Positions 1-10,136 of a stretch of DNA of 64,000 nucleotides are shown here, piece after piece. Position 1 is the stretch's first letter; the number at the start of each line of letters is the position of its first letter. Below the pieces are notes generated by a model. The model saw only the letters and a program-made list of their open reading frames with translations, was not told the DNA's origin and made no database searches. The stretch comes from Cephalotrichum gorgonifer (lineage: Eukaryota; Ascomycota; Sordariomycetes; Microascales; Microascaceae). Both the position numbers and the translations under genes were made by a program. The stretch is from NCBI GenBank assembly GCA_900312665.1, contig ONZQ02000011.1:387454-451453 (forward strand), given 5' to 3'.

Positions 1-714
1 CACACCGGTAAAGAAGGACTGGATCTCTGAGTCGCCGTCGTCATTTTCAGGCTGCCGGTTCTTTCCGCGGGGGCGGGCCGGCTGGCCCGGCGAGCTGGCA
101 CTGCCACCAGTGGTAGGCGATAGCTGCAGCTTGGACGCGCGGGCGAGGAGCTGCAGCGGGTTTTCGGCGTCATCTACGGTGAGGCTGCCATCACAATGAG
201 GGGCAATGTAAGGACGGCTGTCGGGCGAGTCGTCCGCTTCTCCGTCGTCGTCGTCGTCATCGTCGTCGGAGGCTACGTCACGGGAGTCCCCGGCAGAAGA
301 GGGCTGGCCAGAGACGCTCGCCGGATTGGTCTGGCCGGTCGGCTGGTGATCTACGGAATCGAATAGGAGACGCCTGAGGTCTTGAATAGCCTTGCTGTCC
401 TCGCCGGTCTGCTTCCCGGCCTTGACTCTCCTAAGAGCCTCTTCGATCTGGAAGACGGCCTTCTCGAAGCCCTTCCGTTTACTAGCCGGAGTCAGCACGT
501 CAATTATCTGGTAGCGAGGCAGAGCCGCAGTCTCGTCATCTTACTTTTTGATACCCTTTTGCCTCCCTGCTTGAAAGGTCGGGCGGATGCACTCGGCGTC
601 GAGCTGGGCGCATCTCTTGCACTCGTTTTGGCCCGGAGACCACTCGCACTTGATCTTGCTCCTGCGGCACACCAAACAGGCAGCCTGCTTGGGAGGGTTC
701 GCGGCCTTCTGCAT
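1..714 (-). CDS. Zn(II)2Cys6 transcription factor, N-terminal part (cut by left window edge)
   Basis: Fungal binuclear zinc-cluster regulator, expected to bind DNA in the nucleus. Exon 1 (545-714) encodes the cluster with spacing C-x2-C-x6-C-x8-C-x2-C-x6-C close to the N-terminus. I place an intron at 482-544: a GTAAG donor, a CTGAC branch site and a CTAG acceptor; joining the exons restores an open frame that runs without a stop to position 1. Exon 2 carries a basic stretch straight after the cluster, an aspartate run encoded near 245-265, and the segment DDAENPLQLLARAS, which I associate with Aro80-like regulators of aromatic amino-acid catabolism. The ATG at 714 lies just before the cluster; an in-frame ATG at 771 would add 19 residues. 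The middle homology domain lies outside the window, so the Aro80-like assignment is an inference from the linker only. Confidence 0.85.
482..544 (-). other. Intron of the Zn2Cys6 gene
   Basis: 63-nt intron. Read on the minus strand it opens with GTAAGATG directly after an AAA-AA run and closes with CTGACTCCGGCTAG. Without splicing the frame stops at once (TAA at 541-543); with it the frame stays open for the remaining 480 nt to the window edge. Confidence 0.8.
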
Positions 715-954
715 GGGGGGAGGTCGAAGTCGACGAGGAGAGAAGCCAGTTAGGCAAGGTACATAAAGCAAGCTGGTGGAGACGGTTGGACGGTGTGAAC
801 TCTGGATGGTGTCGCCACACCCGCTGCGCGGAATGACGCGCGCCTACTATAAATTACTATCCTTGGTTAAGAAAGGCATTAAGGCTTAGACTGAAGCGAT
901 GTAGCGTCTGCGCTTCAATAAATTCCACAATGTGGGGGAGCTGGAGGTGAGGAA

Positions 955-968
955 GGGGGGGGGGGGGG
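955..968. repeat. Homopolymer run of 14 G
   Basis: Fourteen consecutive G residues in the upstream region of the zinc-cluster gene. A slippage-prone tract; its length in an assembly is unreliable. Confidence 0.95.
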
Positions 969-2527
969 TATGAGAGCAAGTAACAGTAACTGGGAGGGAG
1001 GAAAGAGGTTGAAAGCGGAGGCGAGGGTGAAGCCACCACGTGCAGTTAGAGGTCTGCGAAACCCCGGATTCTACGATTTTACGTTTTTAGCGTGTAAACG
1101 TGTCTGGGGGAAAGCTTGGTGGGGTCGGGGTCCCTGTGTCACCCGTTAGTCGCATGTCCCACCCACCAATGATGATAATATCAGAGTAAATAATTGTGAC
1201 TGTTCCATGCGGAGACGTTCCAAATTTGGCCGATCCGGAACACTCCCTTATTAACACCAGAACTTAAATTAGGGCTTTCTCGCAATCTCGGGGAAGGGGA
1301 ACTACCAGTATATTACTTGTGCACTTTCGTACTTGTGCAAAGCATAAGGAAGGCAAGGGCCAATACCTTAGTAGGGCTTTCCTCTTTCTCCAACAAGCTT
1401 GCCAATCTCGTCCAAATTTGGGCTACTGAGTGGTTCCAATCCTTTTTGCCCCTTAGGTATCTCTCTCGGCTTTCGGGAAACCAAATAATCCATGCTTTCG
1501 CCGTTTTCGTCCAGCCTTGGTGTCAGTCGGAATGCTCGGCTATGTATTAATTATTATAATATACATGTACGTACTACTCATATATTTGACACCTGTACGT
1601 ACTTGTATATATATATGCCAACTTCTCCAAATCATGGCTATGCCAAGAACAGCAGGGCAGAAGAGATCTTTTGAAAGAAGGCCTCGACCTCTATCTCTAC
1701 CTGCCCACGAGATGCGGAGCGTGTGATTATGTGACGGATCTCGGAGGTTATAGGCCAATCGCCGGCACTCAAGGCCGGAGAAAAGCACGTCAACGCCCGA
1801 TGTTACCCTCGATTTGACCCCCTGACAAGAAAATTCTCGTCATCCGTCTCGACGAGAGGTCGTAACTCGGTTTCCAAGATTCGAAGAAATGACGAGTTCG
1901 TTGCTTGTATACGCCACGAAGTCGCTCATGGCCGCCTCAGTGAGTTACACAAAGGCTCGCACCGAAGCGGGCAAATTAGACTTCAGTAGGAGCATGATTG
2001 GCCGCGCTAACACGACAAGTATCCCACTTGGTAAGCTCCTCACTCCCTTCGGGTTCCAGATCTGCCCCCCGTTACCCCGCGAAGCTCTCTCCACTTCCCC
2101 GCATCCACAACCCCAGACGGAATCCAGTTGTTGGCCCGAACCCACACAGGGAGGCGACGGATCGGCGCTGCGGTAGTGGTAATCCACCCCCACTGAGTGG
2201 TCTGTTGCATAATACGCCTCAAGCGTGGCGCCGGGGGTGTCATTCTTGCGCTCACCGACCCCGGGCGCCGGCGAAACCCCGCAAGATTGCGATCTCGTAA
2301 TGACGCCTCCGCGTTGGGCCGCCGGAGCATTGCCCGCCGAGTGACCCTGGATTGGCTCCGACTCAAGCCGCAAAGGGGCTTCTAGTTCTCCGCAAAGACT
2401 TCATGCAATGCAATGGAACCCTCCTCGGAACTGCTTTTTCCCCAGCCCCTTACCTGGTCATCCCCGTTCACCCCTCCCCCATCTCACCCATCTCACCCAT
2501 TCTCGAATCTAGATGGGTGAGATCTGC

Positions 2528-2535
2528 TATATAAA
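2528..2535 (+). promoter_or_regulatory. TATA-like box upstream of the MFS gene
   Basis: TATATAAA, about 200 nt before the proposed start codon at 2739. It is followed by a pyrimidine-rich leader, as is common for fungal promoters. Assigned by position and consensus only. Confidence 0.5.
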
Positions 2536-2738
2536 GAAAGTCAGCTCCGCGGCGCAATTCTAGTGTGGGCTCGGATATTCTCTCTTTTCTTCTTTTTCTT
2601 CAAGGTCGAAGAATATCTCGATCCCACTTCTTCCTCCTCCATCCTCTTTATATATATGTATATACATATACACCTATAACACATATACATCTATATATAC
2701 TCTACACTCTTCTCGCGCGCTGTGGGACGCCCAGAAAC

Positions 2739-4915
2739 ATGTCCTCCGAGAAACATATCGGCGCCGCCGCCCCGGCTCCAGCTCCGGCCCCGGCCACCGC
2801 GGACCTGAAGCGCAGCTCCCAGGATGAGCAGATCGACCGCGTCACCACGACCGCCGACTATATTGACGAGAAGGAGGACATCCGAGGGAGGGACTATACT
2901 GGTGTGGCCAAGAAGACGGATCCCGAGGAAATTCGCCTGGTCCGGAAACTAGACATGCGGATTATGGTGAGTACGGCCTCGGAAGCTGCCACCGTAGAAG
3001 ACTGTGATGGCAGCTCCAACTTCTGATGAGATACCCTCTTTGCTAACAGAGTACCCCGCGGTCTCTAGCCTACGCTCTGCGTCAGTGAGTGAATATCCGA
3101 CACCAGGGAGGAACGCGAAGCCTTTGAACCTGAGCAACTTGAATCTGACAGCATGTCTTAGTGTACTTCCTCAACTACGTCGACCGGAATACCATTGCGC
3201 AGGCCCGTCTCAACGGCCTCGAGGATGACCTAAAAATGGTCGGCAACCAATTCAACACCACTGTTTCCATGTAAGTGCTGCGACAGCTCTGGGACGGATC
3301 ACGTCGATGTGATGTAGGGCTAACGTGGGATGTTTCTTCCCAGTCTCTTCGTTGGTTACGTGTTGATGCAGGTTAGTAGCGCTATCTACATCCTAACCGG
3401 AAGAGGACTATATGTACCTCGGTGCTAATGTATCGGCCAGATCCCCAGTAATATGCTTATCACCAGGATCAGGCCTGGTATCTACATGAGCGGGTGGATG
3501 GTCATTTGGTCTATCGTATCTGGTGAGCAGCTTCTAGCTTATAAACCTACCTTGTCTACACGGATTGCATGCTAACAACAGACAGGCTGCACCGCATTGG
3601 TTCAAAACTATGGCGGGCTAGTCGCCTGCCGATTCTTCCTCGGAATCACGGAGGCGCCGGTAAGTCCCCTTTCGATCCCGATATGAAGGAACGGAAAGCA
3701 GAGGAGAGCTGTAGGAAAAGACTGATATACTAATATTGGTTTTTAGTTCTATCCTGGTGCAACCTACATGCTGTCCATCTTTTACACTCGCAAAGGTATG
3801 TTGGGGGTCCTGGAACTCTAGTTCCAGCCACATGCTAACGGCCACAAACAGAGATTGCCTCCCGCATCGCCGGACTGTACTGCGCCCAGATCCTGGCTAC
3901 AGGCTTCGCGGGCCTCATCGCCGCGGGCGTCTTTGCCGGGTTGGATGATGTGCGAGGCATCGCAGGCTGGAGATGGTAAGAAACCACTCTCTAGAGGCAG
4001 AAAATGGGAAGTTTAAAGATGAAGACCCGATGGCTAACTAGGAACCTCAGGCTTTTCCTCCTCGAGGGCGTCTGCACGTTCTTCGTGGCCCTCCTGGGCT
4101 TCTGGCTCCTCCCCAACACGCCGCTCACGACTAGGTGGCTCACCGAGAGCGAGAGGCAGCTCGCCCACTCCCGCATGGAGAAGGACAAGACGTCCGACTC
4201 GCTGGGCGAGGTGTCCATGATGGGCGGGCTCAAGCAGGCCTGCAAGGACAAGCTTACGTGGCTGTTCGTCCTGATGCAGTGCTTCCATCTGAGTGCCTGC
4301 TCCTTTAACAGCTTCTTCCCTACGTACGTACTTATATCCGTCTATATATCTATCCACGCGTAACTAACAAAACGAACCCACAGCGTCATCAGGACCTTCG
4401 GCTTCAACACCACCATCACCCTCGTCCTCACCTGCCCGCCCTTCATCGTCGCCGGCGCCGCAGGCCTCTTCACAGGCTGGAACTCCGGCCGCATGCACGA
4501 GCGCACGTGGCACATAACGATCGGCCTGTCCATTGCCATCATCGGCTTCGTCATCGCGCCGTCGACGCTCAACGTGCCCGCTCGATACGTGTCGTGCTTC
4601 ATCTTCCCCGTCGGCGCGTACTCGGTCAACTCCGTCATCATCGGGTGGGCGTCGTCCACGCTCTCGCAGACCGTGGAGAAGAAGGCCGTCGTGCTCGCCA
4701 TGACGAACGTGGGCGGGCAGATCGGCTACATCTACGGAGCGTACCTGTGGCCCAAGTCCGACGAACCGCGGTACGCGATCGGGTTCGGGGCGTCGGGTGG
4801 GTTCGCGCTGGGCTCGATCGTTTGCGCGTGGATTATTCGGTGGATTCTGATCAAGGAGAACAAGAAGCTGAAGGAGGCGGATACGACGGGGAATGCCAAA
4901 TTGCACGGGTACTAA
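2739..4915 (+). CDS. MFS transporter, allantoate permease (Dal5/ACS) type
   Basis: Plasma-membrane proton symporter family that takes up small organic anions such as allantoate, nicotinate or similar; the substrate cannot be read from sequence. Ten exons give 504 residues, the usual size: 2739-2966, 3069-3084, 3162-3270, 3344-3371, 3441-3522, 3586-3659, 3747-3795, 3852-3975, 4051-4323 and 4384-4915. All junction phases agree. Family marks include YFLNYVDRN at the start of TM1, a conserved G-Y-V-L-M-Q loop, RFFLGITEAPFYPG, and GWRWLFLLEG before TM6. The start ATG lies in a good context (gaaacATGtcc) and is followed by a hydrophilic, Ala/Pro-rich N-terminal tail of about 70 residues. Exon 2 is only 16 nt. 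The last residues (AKLHGY) form a short cytosolic tail. The family call is firm. Confidence 0.92.
3069..3084 (+). other. 16-nt micro-exon of the MFS gene
   Basis: Flanked by an acceptor (TCTCTAG) and a strong donor (GTGAGT). It supplies the residues P-T-L-C-V and the first base of the next Met, linking RIM of exon 1 to MYFLNYVDRN of exon 3. Skipping it would break the frame and remove the start of TM1. Confidence 0.8.
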
Positions 4916-5774
4916 GGGAGGGATTCTTGGGTTCGGGCATGGGACGAATAAACAGGGAGGACACTTCTTCTGTTTTGGAAAGAGAACTGAAGGTTTGGGG
5001 AGGGAGAAGGATATGAAAACAGTCCTCAGGGGACAAGGTTTGTTAGGTTTCACGGATATTTTAAGTATTCGTCGAGAGATATATATGGCGTTTTTAGCAT
5101 TTCTTTCAAACATGAGGCCTGGATATTTAAATGAATGATTTATCGCATGCGAATATGCAACAACTGTGCGGTAGAGGGTGGCTTTCCGCGTTACGGAGTA
5201 TAAGCTCAGCTATGCAATAGACCTGTGGGATCTTGAGTACTGGGGAATAAAACTAGACGAGGCGTGTAAGTCATCACGACTGCATCATGTGTAGACGAGG
5301 TCAAGAACGCCAATGAGCTTCCGATAAACTTATCCCTGAGAGGTACGTCCGGAGGAGCACACTTTCTTTGTCCGTGACCTTTGTTCTGCTTATCTTACCA
5401 GCTCTAAGATTGGGCTCGACAGGGAGGGAAGGGCGTGGATGGTTCGCCCCGAAGACAAAGAACAGAGATACCTATCTGGAACAAAAAGCCCGATTGGCCA
5501 GGAGATTCTGGAGAAACAATAAAGAACGTTGAACCTAGATTGACTATGCTATTAGATAGTAGAGCCTCTTGCTAAGAGATGCTAGGAGCAAAGGAACAGC
5601 CAAAGGAACACCACCTTGGGGAAGTTATATAAGTAACAGAGAGAGCCTACGACACGGATTCCGAGTGAACATCAGACACACCACCAGAGACACTACGCTC
5701 TATACCGTTCTTGCGTTCTTGCCTCCGTAGAGAGAGCAACTGGAGAAATCGCATCCGCAAAAGGTATCAAAGCA
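4916..5774. other. Intergenic region between MFS and RBR genes
   Basis: About 860 bp holding the MFS 3' region and the RBR promoter. TATATAAG at 5626-5633 lies about 145 nt before the RBR start. No coding sequence seen. Confidence 0.6.
5626..5633 (+). promoter_or_regulatory. TATA-like box upstream of the RBR gene
   Basis: TATATAAG about 145 nt upstream of the start codon at 5775. Assigned by position and consensus. Confidence 0.5.
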
Positions 5775-7262
5775 ATGTACGTCTGCGCCGCCTGCCACGC
5801 GCGGGAGGAGGAGCCGCCCTCCTCTCGGCCCCCGGCCCCTCTTGCCCGTTTCGAGTGCTGCGACAAAGCCCTCTGCTCCGCCTGCCTGCCCCCCGCCATA
5901 ACGGCCAAGCTCGAACTCAACCTCTGGTTCGACCTCGACCTCAACGCCTGGCTCGCCTGCCCCTTCCGTGGCTGCGAAGGCACCCTCTCCATCGCCAACG
6001 CCACCGAGCTCGCCGCCCTCTACGACTCCGTCGGCGCCCTCGGCGCCAACTTCCACGTGCAGATCTTCACCCGCGCGTGCGCCATCCGCACGAAGCTCCG
6101 GGAGGTGGTGGAGCAGCTCCCGTGGGAGGCCGCCCGCACCGCGTACGACCTGCACCACCGCCTCTTCCGGTACCGGGCCATGTCTCACGTCTTCTTCGAC
6201 CTGCACTCGGACGATGAGCTCGAGGTCGACTTCCTCTCCGTACTCTCCTCGGACGGCGAGATTGTGCGCGTGCCGATCCTCACATCCCTCTTCAACCGCG
6301 AGTCCTCCACTACCCGGACCTGCCTCGTGTGCGCCGAGGAACTGCGCGACGTGTCCTTCCCCTTCCCCTCGGGCTGGAAGCGTCTCGCGGGTCGGGACTT
6401 CCAGGGCGATCTGCACCTCTTCGGGGAGCCGTTCCCCAGGGCCGAGGCCCTCCCCGTCTGCGCCGGCGCGCACGAGCTGGACATCTGCAAGGGTTGCATC
6501 GCGCGCCACGTCCACGCGAAGCTGGAGGAGCGCGGTAGCGCCGCCGTCAACGAGCTACGGTGCCCGGCGCCGGGCTGCGGCCACCTGTACACGCCGCAGG
6601 AGCTCCGGGCCGTGACGAATCACGAGACGTACTCGCGGTACGAGCGGCTCTGCCTCATCAACGCACTGCAGAACGAGCCCGACTTCCGCTGGTGCCTCCG
6701 GCCGGGCTGCCGGTCGGGCCAAATGTACGACACCACGAGCGGCTGCTGCGAGCCGCCGGCCCTTTCCGGCGCGGCGGCGCTGGGCGAGCGGGCCGCGAGG
6801 GCGCTCCCGGACGACGTGCGGGACCCGAACAGGATCACATGCGACACGTGCGGGTTCGCCATGTGCTTCGAGCACCAGGCACCGTGGCACCGCGGGATGA
6901 CGTGCCGGGAGTACTCGGACCTCCTGGCGCGCGGGGACGGGGCCGCGGAGACGGAGTCGTGGATGAAGAGGAACACGAAGAAGTGTCCCGGCAAGGGGTG
7001 CGGCGTGGCGGTGGAGAAGGGCGGCGGGTGCTTCCACATGAGGTGCGGGAGCTGCGGCGCGGAGTTCTGCTGGGAGTGCCTGGCGGACTGGAAGGGGATA
7101 TGGACGAGGGCCGGGTATAATCTGAAGGGGCACCGGAAGGGGTGCTTCTTCCGGAGCAAGGACGCGCCCAGGCCGCTGTTTATGAGAGGGGATACGATGG
7201 AGGAGGCGGTTGAGATGCACGAGAAGAGGGCGGGGAGGGATATGCGGGGAGGACAAGGATGA
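5775..7262 (+). CDS. RBR-type (RING-IBR-RING) E3 ubiquitin ligase
   Basis: Single-exon gene, 495 residues. RBR ligases pass ubiquitin from an E2 to a catalytic Cys in RING2 and then to the substrate. RING1 starts at Cys183/Cys186 with further Cys at 238 and 241. The IBR lies at about 285-375, including CDTCG near residue 356. RING2 starts at Cys404 and contains KGGGCFHMRC with the presumed catalytic Cys419, followed by Cys423, 426, 431 and 434 (FCWECL). The first RING2 pair is C-x4-C (404/409) rather than the usual C-x2-C. The first 65 residues contain a separate set of Cys pairs (C4/C7, C28/C29, C34/C37, C62/C67) that looks like another zinc-binding module. Domain order and the catalytic loop make the family call firm; substrate unknown. 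Codon use is strongly GC-rich. Confidence 0.88.
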   Translation: MYVCAACHAREEEPPSSRPPAPLARFECCDKALCSACLPPAITAKLELNLWFDLDLNAWLACPFRGCEGTLSIANATELAALYDSVGALGANFHVQIFTRACAIRTKLREVVEQLPWEAARTAYDLHHRLFRYRAMSHVFFDLHSDDELEVDFLSVLSSDGEIVRVPILTSLFNRESSTTRTCLVCAEELRDVSFPFPSGWKRLAGRDFQGDLHLFGEPFPRAEALPVCAGAHELDICKGCIARHVHAKLEERGSAAVNELRCPAPGCGHLYTPQELRAVTNHETYSRYERLCLINALQNEPDFRWCLRPGCRSGQMYDTTSGCCEPPALSGAAALGERAARALPDDVRDPNRITCDTCGFAMCFEHQAPWHRGMTCREYSDLLARGDGAAETESWMKRNTKKCPGKGCGVAVEKGGGCFHMRCGSCGAEFCWECLADWKGIWTRAGYNLKGHRKGCFFRSKDAPRPLFMRGDTMEEAVEMHEKRAGRDMRGGQG

Positions 7263-8762
7263 GGGTGAGTCTGGGGGTTGTTTGATCCTTTGGGTTGCGT
7301 TGCTGTTGACGCTACGGCTTGATTTGGAGATAGTGAGTTGTCTGAAATTATTTACTTCTTAGATGGCCCACGGAGAATACTGGTGCTACTAAAGTCGACC
7401 ATGAGTGCCTAGTGAACCTGTGCTAATAAACGTTGAGCCCGTGAGATCCTACCGGAAACCCCTTTCCGTCTACCCCCCCTTGGCAGCAGAGCAACTCCCC
7501 TCTCTCCGGATGGACACCGGAAAACGAACTCCCCCAAGTCATCCCCTTCAACCAGAGAGCATAACACCATCAACCTCTAATATTTTTACAATACTACTAA
7601 GTGCTTCGGAATAAGGTGATATGTTTCAGGAAATGTGCTCCCTCAGCAATTCTAAAAGAGAGAGAGAGAGAAGGGGCAGGGAGACTAGAATATTAGCCAC
7701 TGATACGAACTTAATTTCTAACAGAAAAGAAATAGGGCTGAGGTATAAGTAAGCTTTTGCGCCACGAATAGTTAGTACTCCACAAGGTTGGTCGATTTTA
7801 TTTTTATATTGGAAATGTTAACGGCGTGTAAGTCAAGGCACGAGGCACCAAGCCCAAGCATAGTTTATCGTCTCAATATTCTCAATATTCGTGCTCTACC
7901 CAGCAGCAAGAGTAAAATTCACCTCGACAGATGATCGGGGGCATTGGGAAACAACTTCCCTGGTTCCTCTTGGGTAACAGCGTAAACTTTATCTCGGAGT
8001 TTTCAAGACTTCACGGCCTGGAGGAACAGTCACATGCCCCCGCCGTATAATTTAACTCTCAAGTTCCGTACATCTAGAGCTGGGTCATTAACCAGGCTTC
8101 TGCTAGCAGAGTCAGTTCGGCGGGCTTGATACCATACACCGAGAAATGTCCATTCGATATCTAGGGGCGTGTTGAGAGTGTATTGTATAATGACCGCCTA
8201 GATGTAGGCGGAAACGTCATTATTGCGAGAATAGAAGGCATTCTCGAACTCTGTCATGGCATGGGAAGCATGTCAAGGATGTATGAGGAATGATAACATT
8301 CGAATCAGGTATCAGTAGACTTCCTAGGATGTAAGAGGTTGCGAGTGTATTTGTGCGTGTGCGTGTATGTGTCATGCTAAATAGTAAACAAGGCAGTTCC
8401 TCCTGTCTAGAATACCTCATATCTGAACTCACGTACGACGGATATACGGCCTCAGGGGCGTCAGATATGGGAGATGGGATATACTTTTCATCAGAGGATA
8501 GTAGAATACGGAACCTTGTGGTGGAAATACTTCAATATTCACCTCCCTGGGGAAGACCATACTATGAAACCTTACTTCCACTGTCTTTTATATATATATC
8601 TCCCCCCCCCCAAAAGACAAGAAGCCCAACACACTTCTTCCTCATAGATCCAACACTCATCCAAGTTTCGTACCACCCACCGCAGACCGAGTTCGTCTTG
8701 CGTCACCCTCTCTAATACCCTACAGACACATTACACTATAAACTCACCACTTGCTCTTCAAA
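7263..8762. other. Intergenic region between RBR gene and secreted repeat protein gene
   Basis: 1.5 kb without a supported gene. It contains an (AG)n tract at about 7657-7672, a GT-rich stretch at about 8341-8372, and an alternating TA run at 8587-8598 followed by a C run. The last 170 bp are pyrimidine-rich leader sequence of the next gene. Confidence 0.6.
8587..8598 (+). promoter_or_regulatory. TATATATATAT element upstream of the secreted repeat protein gene
   Basis: Alternating TA run about 165 nt before the start codon at 8763. It could be the TATA element; it is also a simple repeat, so the assignment is tentative. Confidence 0.4.
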
Positions 8763-9701
8763 ATGCACCCGCACCTCCCCGCCCTCCTCATCGCCGTTGC
8801 GGGCACTAGCGCCGCTCTCCCTGCTGCCGCCCCTGATACGCGGCATCTAACCTCCTCCCCCCTGATTCCCGCGGGATTGGATAATACTCCAGCCCCTCAA
8901 TCTAGTCACCCATATGAAGACTTGAGCACCGGGGGGACCCACAAGTTCGACGTCGGCGCCGCGGGGCGCAAGGATAAGCCCGCAGCCACGGCCTTCCAGG
9001 ACTCCTCGAAGGACGCCGACAAGCTCGAGACGCCGAGGAAGAAGCTCCACCTCCCGGCGATCGAGGCCGCCCACCTCCCGCGCAGGGGAGAGACGGACGA
9101 CCTCAAGGAGGACCTAGGCTACGGCAGCGGCGTCCCGTACGGGATCAGCCCCGAAGAGGAGGAGCTCTACGAAGACATCGTCACTGGAGAGGCGGACAAG
9201 TCCAAAGTCGCCGTCTTCGGACTTGTGCCCCGCCCCGAGGCGGCCCCTGAGGCCGAGAAGAGGGAGGAGGTGGGCGATTCCCAGGACGACCCCTATAGCG
9301 GCCAGCATCCCTACGAGGTCCACCCCAACGAGGAGGACCTCTACGAAGAGATCATCACTGGCGGGGCAGACAAGTTCAAAGGCGCCGCCTTCGGAGCCGT
9401 GTCCAGCCCCGAGCGCCCCGAGGTCGAGAAGAGGGAAGAGTTGGATGACGACGATTTCGAGCGTGACGATGATTCCGAGCATGACGATGATTGCCAGGAC
9501 GACGACGAGGTCGACGATTGGGACGACTCTGACGAGGACATCTCTTACGATGGCGACCAGTACCACCCCTACGAAAGCCACAACACATACGAGGCTCACC
9601 CCGAAGAGGAGGACCTCTATGAGGACATCGTCACCGGGGGAGATGACGACGAGTTCGAGCACACTGAGAAGACCGACCCCAGTCCCAAGCAGAAGCAGTG
9701 A
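8763..9701 (+). CDS. Secreted acidic repeat protein with dibasic (Kex2-type) sites
   Basis: Intronless, 312 residues from the ATG at 8763 (context tcaaaATGcac). The N-terminus is a signal peptide: MHPHLPALLIAVAGTSAALP with an AxA-like cleavage region. Four related units follow, with consensus HPYE-x3-P-x-EEE-LYE-(D/E)-I-V-T-G-G-x-D-K-F-K-x-A-x-F-G. The first (about residues 49-68) is short and diverged; two are well preserved (encoded at about 9131-9220 and 9306-9399); the last is at about 9564-9642. Dibasic sites occur at RR107-108, KR166-167 and KR223-224, and both KR sites are followed by EE. The spacing means Kex2 cleavage would free one unit per peptide of about 55-60 residues. A long Asp run lies between the last KR and the final unit. 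This matches Kex2-processed repeat proteins in layout; I see no tailoring-enzyme genes nearby. Function unknown. Confidence 0.85.
   Translation: MHPHLPALLIAVAGTSAALPAAAPDTRHLTSSPLIPAGLDNTPAPQSSHPYEDLSTGGTHKFDVGAAGRKDKPAATAFQDSSKDADKLETPRKKLHLPAIEAAHLPRRGETDDLKEDLGYGSGVPYGISPEEEELYEDIVTGEADKSKVAVFGLVPRPEAAPEAEKREEVGDSQDDPYSGQHPYEVHPNEEDLYEEIITGGADKFKGAAFGAVSSPERPEVEKREELDDDDFERDDDSEHDDDCQDDDEVDDWDDSDEDISYDGDQYHPYESHNTYEAHPEEEDLYEDIVTGGDDDEFEHTEKTDPSPKQKQ
8907..9642 (+). repeat. Four diverged coding repeats in the secreted acidic protein
   Basis: Units at about 8907-8966, 9131-9220, 9306-9399 and 9564-9642. All share a YE-(D/E)-(I/L)-x-TG core; units 1 to 3 also share the lysine-containing tail, which is lost in unit 4. 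Spacing is irregular, so this is an old coding duplication and not a simple satellite. Confidence 0.8.
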
Positions 9702-10136
9702 GAAGACAGGCGGAGGAACCGTTCAGAGACCGCAGACGGGGAGGAAGAGAATGGCTGGACTTCGTTTTTTTTTCTTTCTTTTGGGCTGCTGTTGAGGCTT
9801 AGTTGGGCCCGTTCCGTTCGATGTTTTGCTGCATTATCGCCTATTTAGTTAGCTCCCTCTCTCAGACTACACTCACTCACCAGGTCTCGCGGTGAGAAGT
9901 AGATCAAATAGTCAAATAGAAAGGGGGTATCGTTTCAAATTTCCATCTCACATCTCCCACATCCAACCTCCAAACCTCCAACATCCCTCTTACACACACA
10001 GTAAGTATTATGACCCCGGACCAAGGCCGCGAAGGAAAAAAAAACAAAGCAAGAGTGAAGAGCAGCCAAACAGATATATTACAACACAGACAAATAGTCC
10101 AATAGCTTCACCAAGCCGCCCCCCTTAAACAGCACC
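9702..10136. other. Shared 3' region of two convergent genes
   Basis: About 435 bp between the stop codons of the secreted repeat protein and the coiled-coil gene. It contains T-rich and A-rich tracts and a short CA/CCAAC-rich stretch. No gene seen. Confidence 0.6.

Larger units (their letters stand above)
715..2738. other. Intergenic region between the divergent Zn2Cys6 and MFS genes
   Basis: About 2 kb with no gene I can support. It holds a run of 14 G at 955-968, an AT-rich patch around 1540-1620 with TATATATA, and a TATA-like box before the MFS gene. The MFS leader (about 2645-2700) is rich in TATA/CATA dinucleotides. Short open frames at 1889-2373 on both strands lack coding character. 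Confidence 0.6.

Noticed and set aside
1945..2373. 142-codon frame on the minus strand and overlapping frames on both strands
   Set aside because: No domain, no good start context, no splice partners; lies in a promoter region.
8763..9701. A dikaritin-type RiPP cluster around the secreted repeat protein
   Set aside because: The precursor layout fits, but neighbours are an RBR ligase and a coiled-coil protein; no UstY-like, tyrosinase or peptidase gene is present within the window.
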